Assembly: GCA_946544555.1 (NCBI GenBank)
Contig: CAMNMI010000011.1
Coordinates: forward strand, 1-16,296
Direction of reading: 5' to 3'
Length of the DNA stretch: 16,296 nucleotides
Origin: an uncultured Rickettsiales bacterium
Lineage (GTDB): Bacteria > Pseudomonadota > Alphaproteobacteria > Rickettsiales > Deianiraeaceae
Part shown: piece after piece, positions 8,369 through 14,779 of the stretch
Position numbering within the stretch: position 1 is the first letter of the stretch
Layout of the letters: each line of letters begins with the position of its first letter
Translations under genes and position numbers: made by a program
The notes under the pieces: model-generated
What the model saw: the letters and a program-made list of their open reading frames with translations, nothing else
Told to the model about the DNA's origin: nothing
The model's database searches: none

Positions 8369-9304
8369 TTACTGTGGTTTATTCACTGTTCCTGTTGCTG
8401 TATTTGTCGCCTGTGTAGCTGATATTTGGGTTGTTCCCGTTGCTTGCACTGTACCATTTGCTTCTTCTGCGGCTAAACGTGCCGCTTCTGCTTCTGCACG
8501 CTTTTCTTCTTCTATTTTTCTCAATCGTTCAACCTCTTCTGCATATGCACTTTTGGCTCGCTCTGCAAGTTCTTGCTTCTTTCTTTCTGCCTCTTCATCG
8601 CGTTCTATTTCTTGAACAAGTGCAGATTTTTTTTCTACAACTGGTGTAAGTTTATATGCAGTAACCTGAAAGCCAAGAGGGTTAATACGCATATCATCCA
8701 GTGTCATTTCAAAGCTGGCAAACCCGAATGTAACAGTAAGGTCAAAGTCCTCAGATTTTACCACAACTCCATCACCTTCAAGCGTTCGTGTTATTCTCAT
8801 TTTTACCCTATTGTCTGCCATGTATTGCATGCTTTTTACTTCAATAGAATATCTTGAAATCTGCCCCGCATTACGAAGCTCTACCAATTTATTTGCTGCA
8901 TCCTGTGTGTATGAATTATAAATCCTACCAGATGTCATCACACGAACATAGTTGATGTCATCCTCTATTGTTGATAGACGCGGTGCTTCACGATGGTCAA
9001 GATATTGCATTAACATGGCCTCCTTAACTGCTTCCTGTGCGGTATATTCTTTCTTCCCTTGACTCTCAACAATAGTCATGAAGCCAGTGTTTTTGTCATA
9101 TTCAATCAAAAATGGTGCTGATGCTTTTCCTTCTTGCAATTTTTTGACAATGATAAGGCATACAAGCAGCGCAATCAATATCAAAATCGTGAAAAACATG
9201 AGAAAATTTCGTTGTATTGCCACAGCAGAATAGCGCTCATTATACCAATTCTGCATTTCCTCAGCGCCATCAATTGTCTGCTTTTTACCACCAAAAAATC
9301 CCAT
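8369..9304 (-). CDS. virB8: Type IV secretion protein VirB8 with a charged C-terminal tail
   Basis: VirB8 is a bitopic inner-membrane component of type IV secretion systems with a periplasmic NTF2-like domain. The sequence shows a cytoplasmic WYNERYSAVAIQRN segment, one membrane helix (about residues 34-53, FLMFFTILILIALLVCLIIV), and a periplasmic domain ending in INPLGFQVTAYKLTP, the usual VirB8 terminus. The open frame runs back to 9538, but that part overlaps rsmG antiparallel in register only and has no VirB8 character; ATG 9304 gives MGFFGGKKQTIDGAEEMQNW, a sensible start. At 312 residues the protein is longer than the usual 220-240: about 90 residues (223-312) follow the core, first a Glu/Lys/Arg/Ala-rich likely coiled coil, then a Thr/Ala-rich tail. 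virB9 follows after 1 nt. No good Shine-Dalgarno site precedes 9304; an AGGAG lies about 22 nt upstream. Confidence 0.87.
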   Translation of the reverse strand: MGFFGGKKQTIDGAEEMQNWYNERYSAVAIQRNFLMFFTILILIALLVCLIIVKKLQEGKASAPFLIEYDKNTGFMTIVESQGKKEYTAQEAVKEAMLMQYLDHREAPRLSTIEDDINYVRVMTSGRIYNSYTQDAANKLVELRNAGQISRYSIEVKSMQYMADNRVKMRITRTLEGDGVVVKSEDFDLTVTFGFASFEMTLDDMRINPLGFQVTAYKLTPVVEKKSALVQEIERDEEAERKKQELAERAKSAYAEEVERLRKIEEEKRAEAEAARLAAEEANGTVQATGTTQISATQATNTATGTVNKPQ

Positions 9305-9363
9305 GTGGACCAAATAACAGCTACCGCTCCTACAAAAATTATAATATGCAAGGGGAATTTCAT
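9181..9363 (-). CDS. Possible 60-residue membrane peptide overlapping rsmG and virB8
   Basis: An open frame begins with ATG at 9363, overlapping the rsmG TGA in an ATGA junction, and runs 60 codons into virB8 in a different frame. The first 23 residues (KFPLHIIIFVGAVAVIWSTW region) look like a membrane helix; the remainder shares its DNA with the well-supported N-terminus of VirB8 and has little character of its own. Stop-start overlap suggests translational coupling from rsmG, and translation through it would carry ribosomes past the virB8 start at 9304, which lacks a good ribosome binding site. It may therefore be a coupling frame rather than a protein of its own, or simply chance. No family is recognised. 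Confidence 0.2.
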   Translation of the reverse strand: MKFPLHIIIFVGAVAVIWSTWDFLVVKSRQLMALRKCRIGIMSAILLWQYNEIFSCFSRF

Positions 9364-10007
9364 CTATACATCCATAGAACCATACCCACCCCAGTAATAC
9401 TAACCATGGTTTCAAACTGCCAATCACCAAGCAGGTTCTTGTTTTGTGCCTCTTCAATTTCTTCCACCCATTTTTCACCTTTGAGGAGCACAATTTCCTC
9501 AACAAAATCTGGGGTAATTGCCAAAATTTCGGCCACACTTTTGAATGCGCGCGAAGTTATCATTGCTTTTTTTTCTCCTGCCAGTGTTTGAAAATTATTC
9601 TTATCTATAACACCATTAAAAACCTCTCCATCAAGTTGCAACTTGGCAAGTGTATTTCGTAAAAAAGTGGCCTTCACGGGAGATTTTTCCACCAAAATGA
9701 AGTGCTTTTTTACGCCCAACATCTTCATTGCAATAGCTAGCGGAATTGACGGAAAACCTCCACCGCTACCAAGGTCAATGACAACTTCACTGGTGCTCTT
9801 TGTTAGGTAGTTTGTCAACTGCAAGCTGTCTAAAATGTGCCGCTGCCAAATGGATGCAACTGTGTTCTCGCCGATGAGATTATGCCGCTCATTTTCTTCC
9901 AGAAGGAGACTTAAAAATGTCCTTATCTGTTCCAAAAAATTCTCGGTTTGCTTGCCAAAAATGCCTTCAATATATGCCTTTTCCTCTGGCTTGATTTCAG
10001 GCAACAT
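9360..10007 (-). CDS. rsmG: 16S rRNA (guanine-N7) methyltransferase RsmG (GidB)
   Basis: RsmG uses S-adenosylmethionine to methylate N7 of G527 in the 530 loop of 16S rRNA. The 215-residue length is normal. HNLIGENTVASIWQRHILDS is the family's N-terminal signature, and the SAM-binding motif is VVIDLGSGGGFPSIPLAIA (about 75-93). KKHFILVEKSPVKATFL and MITSRAFKSVAEIL follow as expected. The start is 2 nt after the upstream lipoprotein gene's TAG. It is not linked to mnmG or parA/parB here, its common neighbours, but lies in the long rpsL-dnaG run. Loss of RsmG gives low-level streptomycin resistance in other bacteria, which is of interest because rpsL in the same run carries Arg88. Confidence 0.93.
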   Translation of the reverse strand: MLPEIKPEEKAYIEGIFGKQTENFLEQIRTFLSLLLEENERHNLIGENTVASIWQRHILDSLQLTNYLTKSTSEVVIDLGSGGGFPSIPLAIAMKMLGVKKHFILVEKSPVKATFLRNTLAKLQLDGEVFNGVIDKNNFQTLAGEKKAMITSRAFKSVAEILAITPDFVEEIVLLKGEKWVEEIEEAQNKNLLGDWQFETMVSITGVGMVLWMYR

Positions 10008-10009
10008 AA

Positions 10010-10342
10010 CTATTCGTAGCCAAGAGTTTTGACCTCATTGTAGATTTTATCCACTTTGTTGTTGAGCCTCTGGATTTCTGACAAAATATCTCTCTGCGAC
10101 ATTGTGCCATTTCCAGCGCATCCACAATTACCGTAATCAGATGTTGTTGTCACTACGCTCACTGGTTGCTCTCTATACACTGTGGTTACTGGCTCCGTTC
10201 TGTAAATTGTGCCTCCGCCATCGCCGTATTCAACTGTGCGAGTTTCTTCGTAAATTTCTCTACCGTGGCATGCTGATAATACGACCGCCAAGGCGCAAAA
10301 CGCGATTGTTGCAAAAACAGGTTTAACATTCAAACTTGTCAT
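10010..10342 (-). CDS. Small putative lipoprotein
   Basis: This 110-residue protein begins with a lipoprotein signal peptide: a hydrophobic stretch ending in the lipobox LSAC, with the acylated Cys at 25. The mature part is rich in Tyr, Thr, Val and Gly (TVEYGDGGGTIYRTEPV, then TTVYREQPVSVVTTTSDYG), has a CGC pair in NCGCAGNG, and ends in a short amphipathic helix (SEIQRLNNKVDKIYNEVKTL) that could form a coiled coil. I recognise no family. A small lipoprotein upstream of virB8 and virB9 raises the possibility of a VirB7-like role, but VirB7 is usually shorter and there is no sequence evidence for it. The gene lies 15 nt after tatA and 2 nt before rsmG. Confidence 0.7.
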   Translation of the reverse strand: MTSLNVKPVFATIAFCALAVVLSACHGREIYEETRTVEYGDGGGTIYRTEPVTTVYREQPVSVVTTTSDYGNCGCAGNGTMSQRDILSEIQRLNNKVDKIYNEVKTLGYE

Positions 10343-10357
10343 AAACCAACAAATAAA

Positions 10358-10534
10358 TTATTCTTCCTTTTTTGAAATACGCTTCTTCTTTTTGTCCTCC
10401 TTATCACCTTCCAGCCCCTCTTTGAAAGCCCTCATGCCAGAGCCAATGTCCTTCATGATACGAGGAATGCGACCAGCTCCAAACAGGATCAGAACAACTG
10501 CAATGATGACAAAAATTTGCCAAGCGCTCAACAT
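10358..10534 (-). CDS. tatA: Sec-independent translocase subunit TatA
   Basis: This 58-residue gene encodes a TatA/TatE-type protein, which oligomerises to form the membrane passage of the twin-arginine translocation pathway for folded proteins. The product begins MLSAWQIFVIIAVVLILFGA: a short polar start, one membrane helix (about 4-20), the conserved FG hinge and GRIPRIM, then an amphipathic helix (KDIGSGMRAFKEGLEGD) and a Lys/Glu-rich cytoplasmic tail. The pattern FG-x-x-R-x-P and the FKEGL ending are typical of TatA. It sits 11 nt after rpsG and 15 nt before the lipoprotein gene. tatB and tatC are not in the window. The protein is shorter than most TatA (about 70-90 residues), the tail being reduced. 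Confidence 0.9.
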   Translation of the reverse strand: MLSAWQIFVIIAVVLILFGAGRIPRIMKDIGSGMRAFKEGLEGDKEDKKKKRISKKEE

Positions 10535-10545
10535 ATAACAAAAAA

Positions 10546-11022
10546 TTACGCAAGATGAGCGTATGCTTTGTTAGCAGCAGCCATCTTTTGTATTGTTATT
10601 TTTTCCTTGTATGCCTCACCTTTTTCCTCCATGGCATCCATGATTTCCTGGGCCAAGGCCTTGTCCATGTTTATTCCCTTCTTTTTTCCAGCTGCTTTTT
10701 TGAGCAACTTCATTCCCATGAAAATCCTCTTGTAAGCAGGCAATTCAACTGGAACTTGATAGTTTGAACCTCCGACACGGCATGTTTTTGTTTGAATTGT
10801 TGGCCCAACAAGCATAATCACTGCCTCAAAACCTTCTGCGACTGTGCCATATTTCTCAATCAATTTGTTCTTGGCTTGTTCCAAAGCACCGTAGACAATC
10901 TTTTCGGCAACCTCTTTTTTGCCATCTTGCATGACAGCATTGATGAAGCGCGTAATCAACTCACTCTTGTAGCGTGAATCAGGTAAAACCTTTCTTGGAT
11001 TTCTTTTTTTACATCTTGACAT
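10546..11022 (-). CDS. rpsG: 30S ribosomal protein S7 (uS7)
   Basis: uS7 binds the 3' major domain of 16S rRNA and starts assembly of the 30S head. The product (158 residues, normal length) contains RKVLPDSRYKSELITRFINA, MQDGKKEVAEKIVYGAL, the CRVGGSNYQVPVEL segment (family RRVGGATYQVPVEV) and the end KMAAANKAYAH. Two places depart from the common pattern: LVGPTIQTKT where most bacteria have NVRPALEVRS, and an alkaline AAGKKKGINMDKALAQEIMDA segment. It follows rpsL after 8 nt as in the str operon, but fusA is not next; tatA follows instead. Confidence 0.97.
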   Translation of the reverse strand: MSRCKKRNPRKVLPDSRYKSELITRFINAVMQDGKKEVAEKIVYGALEQAKNKLIEKYGTVAEGFEAVIMLVGPTIQTKTCRVGGSNYQVPVELPAYKRIFMGMKLLKKAAGKKKGINMDKALAQEIMDAMEEKGEAYKEKITIQKMAAANKAYAHLA

Positions 11023-11030
11023 AAACTAAA

Positions 11031-11414
11031 TTATTTCTTGGCCTCTTTTGGTCTTTTCATACCATAAATAGAACGAGCTTGCTTCCTGTTTGCAACACCT
11101 TGGCAGTCCAAAGCTCCACGGACAATGTGGTATCTAACACCAGGCAAGTCGCGAACACGTCCACCTTTTACCAATACAACACTGTGCTCCTGCAAATTGT
11201 GTCCCTCACCTGCAATATATGCAATGACTTCGGTGCCGTTTGTCAATCTAACACGCGCAACCTTACGTAAAGCTGAATTAGGTTTTTTTGGTGTTGTGGT
11301 GTAGACCTTCAAGCAAACTGCACGTAATTGTGGGTTTCTCTTCAGCGCTGGGCTCATTGATTTGTATTCTGTTTTTTTGCGCCCAAACTTTACTAATTGG
11401 TTAATCGTTGGCAT
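11031..11414 (-). CDS. rpsL: 30S ribosomal protein S12 (uS12)
   Basis: uS12 lies at the decoding centre and affects translational accuracy and streptomycin binding. The 127-residue product has VYTTTPKKPNSALRKVARVR, IAGEGHNLQEHSVVLVKGG and YHIVRGALDCQGVANRKQAR, all standard. Lys43 (Met counted), a major streptomycin-resistance site, is retained, but position 88 is Arg (GGRVRDLPGVRYH) where nearly all bacteria have Lys; the codon is CGC, read from 11153-11151. The ATG start at 11414 gives MPTINQLVKFGRKK, the normal beginning. It is first in the minus-strand run, with a promoter candidate about 60 nt upstream. Confidence 0.97.
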   Translation of the reverse strand: MPTINQLVKFGRKKTEYKSMSPALKRNPQLRAVCLKVYTTTPKKPNSALRKVARVRLTNGTEVIAYIAGEGHNLQEHSVVLVKGGRVRDLPGVRYHIVRGALDCQGVANRKQARSIYGMKRPKEAKK

Positions 11415-11471
11415 TCACTAAACTAATTTACAGTGCCTCTTTGGAAGCGAGATTTTTATTGTCAAGGGGTT

Positions 11472-11501
11472 ATTATAAATATGGGTAATTATGTGTTCCA
11501 A
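11472..11501 (-). promoter_or_regulatory. Candidate sigma-70 promoter for the rpsL-dnaG run
   Basis: On the minus strand TTGGAA (11501-11496) is followed by an 18-nt spacer and a perfect TATAAT (11477-11472), about 57 nt before the rpsL start. It is in the only sizeable gap upstream of the run. The divergent gap 11415-11711 also has TTGACA at 11670-11675 and TATAAT at 11678-11683 on the plus strand just ahead of ffh, but these two overlap in spacing and do not form a clean pair. Confidence 0.45.
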
Positions 11502-11711
11502 CTGGTCATCAGTAAGTGAGTATTTTACATTTTTGTAGCAACCAAACAACCATCGCTGGTTTCTAATTTTTTTTTCAAGAGGATAGATGGCTAAAAGCAA
11601 TGACGAGTTGCACAATGTGGTAAAACCGTAATGATATAACTCTGGCAACGCAACCAAGCAAAACACCACTTGACATTTATAATAAGTCGTGGAACATTAT
11701 TGCGTTAAGTT

Positions 11712-12986
11712 GTGTTAGAAGGTACTTTCAACAAATTAAACGCTATTTTGTCAGGATTCCAAAATAGTGCTTTTACAAGAAGAGAAATCAACGAGCTGGT
11801 TTCTGAAATACACGAGACATTTTTAGGTGCAGATGTTCCATATGAATATGTTGAAGCATTGACTGAAAATCTCAAAGCAAAACTGCCAACCTTGCGCTCA
11901 AAGAAGATAGATAAAGCAGCCGTTGTAGGTGGTTTGATTAAATCATATTTAGATAATACATTTGATTATCGCACAAAGGGAATAACTTTAAAGGACAATG
12001 ATATCACTGCAATAGCAGTGTGCGGAACAAATGGTGTTGGTAAAACATCGTTCATTGCAAAGCTTGCAAACTTGATACAGAGAGATTATGGCAAGAGTGT
12101 AATGTGCCTGTCGTTTGATAAAACAAGGCCAGCGGCACAGGAACAATTAAGAGTTTTATGTGCTAATAATAAAATTGAATTCGTTCAGTTGGATGATAAT
12201 AGTTTTAAAAAAAACCTTGAGCGTGCCGCAAATATAGTTCAATATCGCCTTGTAGATGTCTTGTTGGTTGACACGGCAGGAATTAGCCCAGACAACCGAG
12301 AAGGTGCGGTGCAGCTGAATAAAATCATGAAAACAATACGTTTTGATGAACGCCTGCTTGTTCTGGACGGCACTTTCGGCCAGTATGCAATAGATTTAAT
12401 TAGAAAATTTACAGAATTAACCAAACCAACTGGATTTGTGATCACAAAAACAGAATCAGATCAAAAAGGTGGCGTATTTTTCTCGGTCAGAACTGCCAGC
12501 GATAAGCCAATTTATTACATCACATACGGTGAAAAGATTAACGACATCACACCATTTAATCAGTACACAATCGGAAATGCCCTATTCTCAGACGGCGGAT
12601 TGCGGCGTCTTATTGAAAGTTTCCATGCAAGTAATCAGGAAGAGATTTTAGCCATAATCAATAAGTCAAAAAATCAAGCATTAGATTATAATGATTTAAA
12701 AACACAACTCACACAACTAATTAACTTCGGCAAGCTTGATAAGGTTCTGTCAGTATTACCTCACACAAGATCATTCTTCAATGTCAAAATTGGTGCAGAA
12801 ACGTATAACATGATAAAAAAATGGATAGCAATTATCAATGCAATGACGATTTATGAACGCAAAACACCAGCATGTTTAGGAATAGAGCGCATGAACCGCA
12901 TTGCTAATGGCTCTGGTACAACCATTGCAGATGTTATTACATTGAAGAAAAAACTTGAAGAGATTAACCTGTCGCTCGCAAGTTAG
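11712..12986 (+). CDS. ffh: Signal recognition particle protein Ffh (SRP54), diverged
   Basis: Ffh binds signal peptides and 4.5S RNA and, with FtsY, delivers ribosomes to the membrane using GTP. The N domain (1-about 95) has FLGADVPYEYVEAL. The G domain has G1 GTNGVGKTS (104-112), FDKTRPAAQEQL, G3 DTAG at 187-190 followed by Ile rather than Arg, G4 TKTE at 245-248 rather than TKxD, KGGVFFSV, and PIYYITYGEK. The M domain (about 330-424) keeps the RNA-binding end ERMNRIANGSGTTIADV, related to the family's SRxxRIAxGSG, and IIKxxxIINAMT-like segments. The finger loop (TQLINFGKLDKVLSVLPHT) has no Met, unlike the usual Met/Gly-rich sequence. Length is 424 residues against about 450. GTG at 11712 directly follows an in-frame TAA and gives the family's N-terminus. 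The M domain rules out FtsY. Confidence 0.9.
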   Translation: MLEGTFNKLNAILSGFQNSAFTRREINELVSEIHETFLGADVPYEYVEALTENLKAKLPTLRSKKIDKAAVVGGLIKSYLDNTFDYRTKGITLKDNDITAIAVCGTNGVGKTSFIAKLANLIQRDYGKSVMCLSFDKTRPAAQEQLRVLCANNKIEFVQLDDNSFKKNLERAANIVQYRLVDVLLVDTAGISPDNREGAVQLNKIMKTIRFDERLLVLDGTFGQYAIDLIRKFTELTKPTGFVITKTESDQKGGVFFSVRTASDKPIYYITYGEKINDITPFNQYTIGNALFSDGGLRRLIESFHASNQEEILAIINKSKNQALDYNDLKTQLTQLINFGKLDKVLSVLPHTRSFFNVKIGAETYNMIKKWIAIINAMTIYERKTPACLGIERMNRIANGSGTTIADVITLKKKLEEINLSLAS

Positions 12987-13002
12987 TTTAATATAATCCT
13001 GC

Positions 13003-13740
13003 ATGCTATCAAGAATTCTACCTATTTGTCTGGCTTTGATTGTGTCAGCATGCCAAGGAATAAAACCGCAACTCGGCGAGCAAAGCTATACCAACCAGAA
13101 AAAAATTTGCACAGTCATGAGAATTGAGGATAATGAAAGTCGCATTTTCTACAACACGCTGACAGAAAACCTCGGTGAGCACAAACTGCCAAACTGCGAT
13201 TACATATTATACATTACACTTTACACGACAAAAAATTCACTACAAACAGTATCAGGCATTCAACTGCAAAACTCTATCGTGACAACAGCCAAATATTATT
13301 TGTTTAGATATGATAATGCAAAATTTAATGAAATTAATAATATCATAAACAATCCATCAATATTGGAAAATTCAATCTATACAGGTCGTAAAAATACATA
13401 TATTGCACTATCAAGAACACGTGAGTATAAACGTAATGTCCAGTTGCGCAAGGACTACACAAAGTCATATAGCTCGGATGTTCTCAGGTTGTCAGAGCAT
13501 CTAAAAGTTGCAGCACAAGGACAATCGGTTGAAAAAAACAACTTTGCCTCCAACCCACTATTAATAACCACAGAAACACAGGGAGAAGCAGATGCACGCG
13601 AGAATATTGTCAAAACAATTGCAAACCATATTTTTAACGATGTAAGTATTGATGTTTTAGAAGACATTGAAGAACCAAAAGACTTGGAAACTGACGAAAA
13701 TTTTAGCAACCTTGAACAAATTGGTTTTGCAGGATATTAG
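13003..13740 (+). CDS. Putative lipoprotein, weakly LptE-like
   Basis: The 245-residue product starts with a lipoprotein signal (LSRILPICLALIVSAC; lipobox VSAC, acylated Cys at about 17). The next part resembles the general pattern of LptE, the lipoprotein that plugs LptD in lipopolysaccharide export: a strand, RIFYNTLTENLG, a YILYITLYTTKNS strand and a TTAKYYLFR strand, and near the end a helix ENIVKTIANHIFND like the terminal helix of LptE. This is a pattern match by eye only; similarity is low. The last 40 residues are acidic and an insertion of about 50 residues (YTGRKNTYIALSRTREYKRN region) is not explained. It follows ffh by 16 nt, probably on the same transcript. No clear Shine-Dalgarno site is present. 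Confidence 0.6.
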   Translation: MLSRILPICLALIVSACQGIKPQLGEQSYTNQKKICTVMRIEDNESRIFYNTLTENLGEHKLPNCDYILYITLYTTKNSLQTVSGIQLQNSIVTTAKYYLFRYDNAKFNEINNIINNPSILENSIYTGRKNTYIALSRTREYKRNVQLRKDYTKSYSSDVLRLSEHLKVAAQGQSVEKNNFASNPLLITTETQGEADARENIVKTIANHIFNDVSIDVLEDIEEPKDLETDENFSNLEQIGFAGY

Positions 13741-13998
13741 TTTGTCATTGTAAATTGGCTTATTTTTGTTGCACAATGCAAAGCACAACACGCTAATTGT
13801 GATAACAATATCTTTGGTATAGAAATAGAAATAACAATACCTTATTTAACATAGCGATATTTATCTGCCTTTCTATAACAAAAAAAGATAGACCGAGTGA
13901 GACCTTGACCTACCAGTAGTTTTAAAATCATCTCTATGAAGAAAAAACAGCCCTCATTCAATCATAAGTTGATAAAAAAATAATCTTCAACTATATTT
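13741..13998. other. AT-rich gap between convergent genes
   Basis: The 258 nt between the stops of the lipoprotein gene (plus) and trmD (minus) hold no credible gene. I looked for a tRNA, SRP RNA and a terminator. There are only short palindromes, such as ATTGT-GATA-ACAAT at 13796-13809 and AGTTGA/TCAACT arms near 13970-13995 with an A/T-rich loop, the latter possibly a weak terminator for trmD. Nothing is firm. Confidence 0.4.
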
Positions 13999-14685
13999 TC
14001 AATTTTTTGCATATTTTTTATCCTTATTCTTCTTCTCACCTCTCCACTCTGCAACCTTATGATGGTTACCTGACAGCAGTACTTCTGGTGTACCAATGCC
14101 ATGCCATACACGTGGTTGAGTATATTGGTCACATTCAATGTTATCATTGTATGCCCCAGAAAATGTCTCATTCTGGATACTTTCTGGATTGCCAAGCACA
14201 CCGCGCACAAGCCGACAAGATGCCTCAATCACTGCCATGGCCGCAGTCTCACCGCCCATGAGGATATACTCACCAACACAAATCTGTTGCATGCGGAAAT
14301 ACTCAATCGCCCGCTGGTCCACACCCTCATATCTATTACACAAAATCGCCATTTCATCCAGTTTAGAAATGTCCTGCGCTATTTTCTGACAGAACTTCTC
14401 GCCCCTTGGAGACATAATAAACAGTCCTTTCTTGCCATCTGGTTGATTAAATTCGTCTACGTTGATATTATCCGTCAGTGCATTTTCAATAACATCTGGC
14501 CTCATGATTAGCCCACTGCCACCACCTGCTGGACGGTCATCAACCTTGCTGTAATGCCCTACTCCATATTTTTTGATGTCAACCACATTCACTTTCAGCA
14601 GTCCTTTTTCTTTGGCTTTGTTGAGGAGCGAACAGAATGTCCCACCAAAATATTCAGGAAAGCAGGTGAATAAAGTTATCTTCAT
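13999..14685 (-). CDS. trmD: tRNA (guanine37-N1)-methyltransferase TrmD, diverged
   Basis: TrmD methylates N1 of G37 in tRNAs with G36-G37, preventing frameshifts, and binds SAM in a trefoil knot. Recognisable segments are ITLFTCFPEYF, DDRPAGGGSGLIM (family DDRPYGGGPGMLM), CNRYEGVDQRA, EYILMGGETAAMAVI, CRLVRGVLGNPES and YTQPRVWHG, with VLLSGNHHKVAEWR near the end. By gap-free alignment with the E. coli protein from Arg154, Glu173 lies where catalytic Asp169 is expected, and Tyr in PYGGG is Ala. The product has 228 residues against about 250 and ends in GEKKNKDKKYAKN after the WR segment, lacking the usual RTLxRRPxLL tail. Start ATG 14685 gives MKITLFTCFPEYF. The rimM and rplS neighbours seen in many bacteria are absent. 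Confidence 0.93.
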   Translation of the reverse strand: MKITLFTCFPEYFGGTFCSLLNKAKEKGLLKVNVVDIKKYGVGHYSKVDDRPAGGGSGLIMRPDVIENALTDNINVDEFNQPDGKKGLFIMSPRGEKFCQKIAQDISKLDEMAILCNRYEGVDQRAIEYFRMQQICVGEYILMGGETAAMAVIEASCRLVRGVLGNPESIQNETFSGAYNDNIECDQYTQPRVWHGIGTPEVLLSGNHHKVAEWRGEKKNKDKKYAKN

Positions 14686-14703
14686 AATTGTACTATTGTT
14701 CTC

Positions 14704-14777
14704 TTTTTTAATGTTGCGCGCCCGCGGCCACGCCCTCGCGGTTTATCCTATGGATAAACCCGCTCCGCCCGCGCAAC
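14704..14777 (+). repeat. GC-rich palindromic repeat, copy 3 (forward orientation)
   Basis: A T-run (14704-14709) is followed by AA and TGTTGCGCG, CCCGCGGCCACGCCCTCGC, an inner stem GGTTTATCC (14740-14748) pairing with GGATAAACC (14752-14760) across a 3-nt loop, then CGCTCCGCCC and CGCGCAAC (14770-14777). It is the shortest copy and shows the family core most cleanly. It lies in the gap between the pyruvate-kinase-like gene and trmD, which are both on the minus strand. The T-run precedes the hairpin on the plus strand, so it is not an intrinsic terminator in the usual form. Confidence 0.88.
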
Positions 14778-14779
14778 CA

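Noticed and set aside
9305..9538. Extension of virB8 back to 9538
   Set aside because: It overlaps the rsmG coding sequence in another frame and encodes nothing like VirB8; ATG 9304 starts a normal N-terminus.
11418..11669. 83-codon minus-strand frame ahead of rpsL, with a GTG start
   Set aside because: The candidate rpsL promoter lies inside it, the translation has no recognisable features, and the region is the divergent regulatory gap.
13768..13790. GTTGC...GCACAACA with a T-run before it, like a miniature of the palindromic repeat
   Set aside because: The match is limited to about 5-6 bases per arm in an AT-rich gap and the conserved inner block is absent; chance is sufficient.
13796..13809. 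ATTGTGATAACAAT, resembling part of a lac operator
   Set aside because: It is a 5-bp palindrome in a convergent gap with no regulator nearby.
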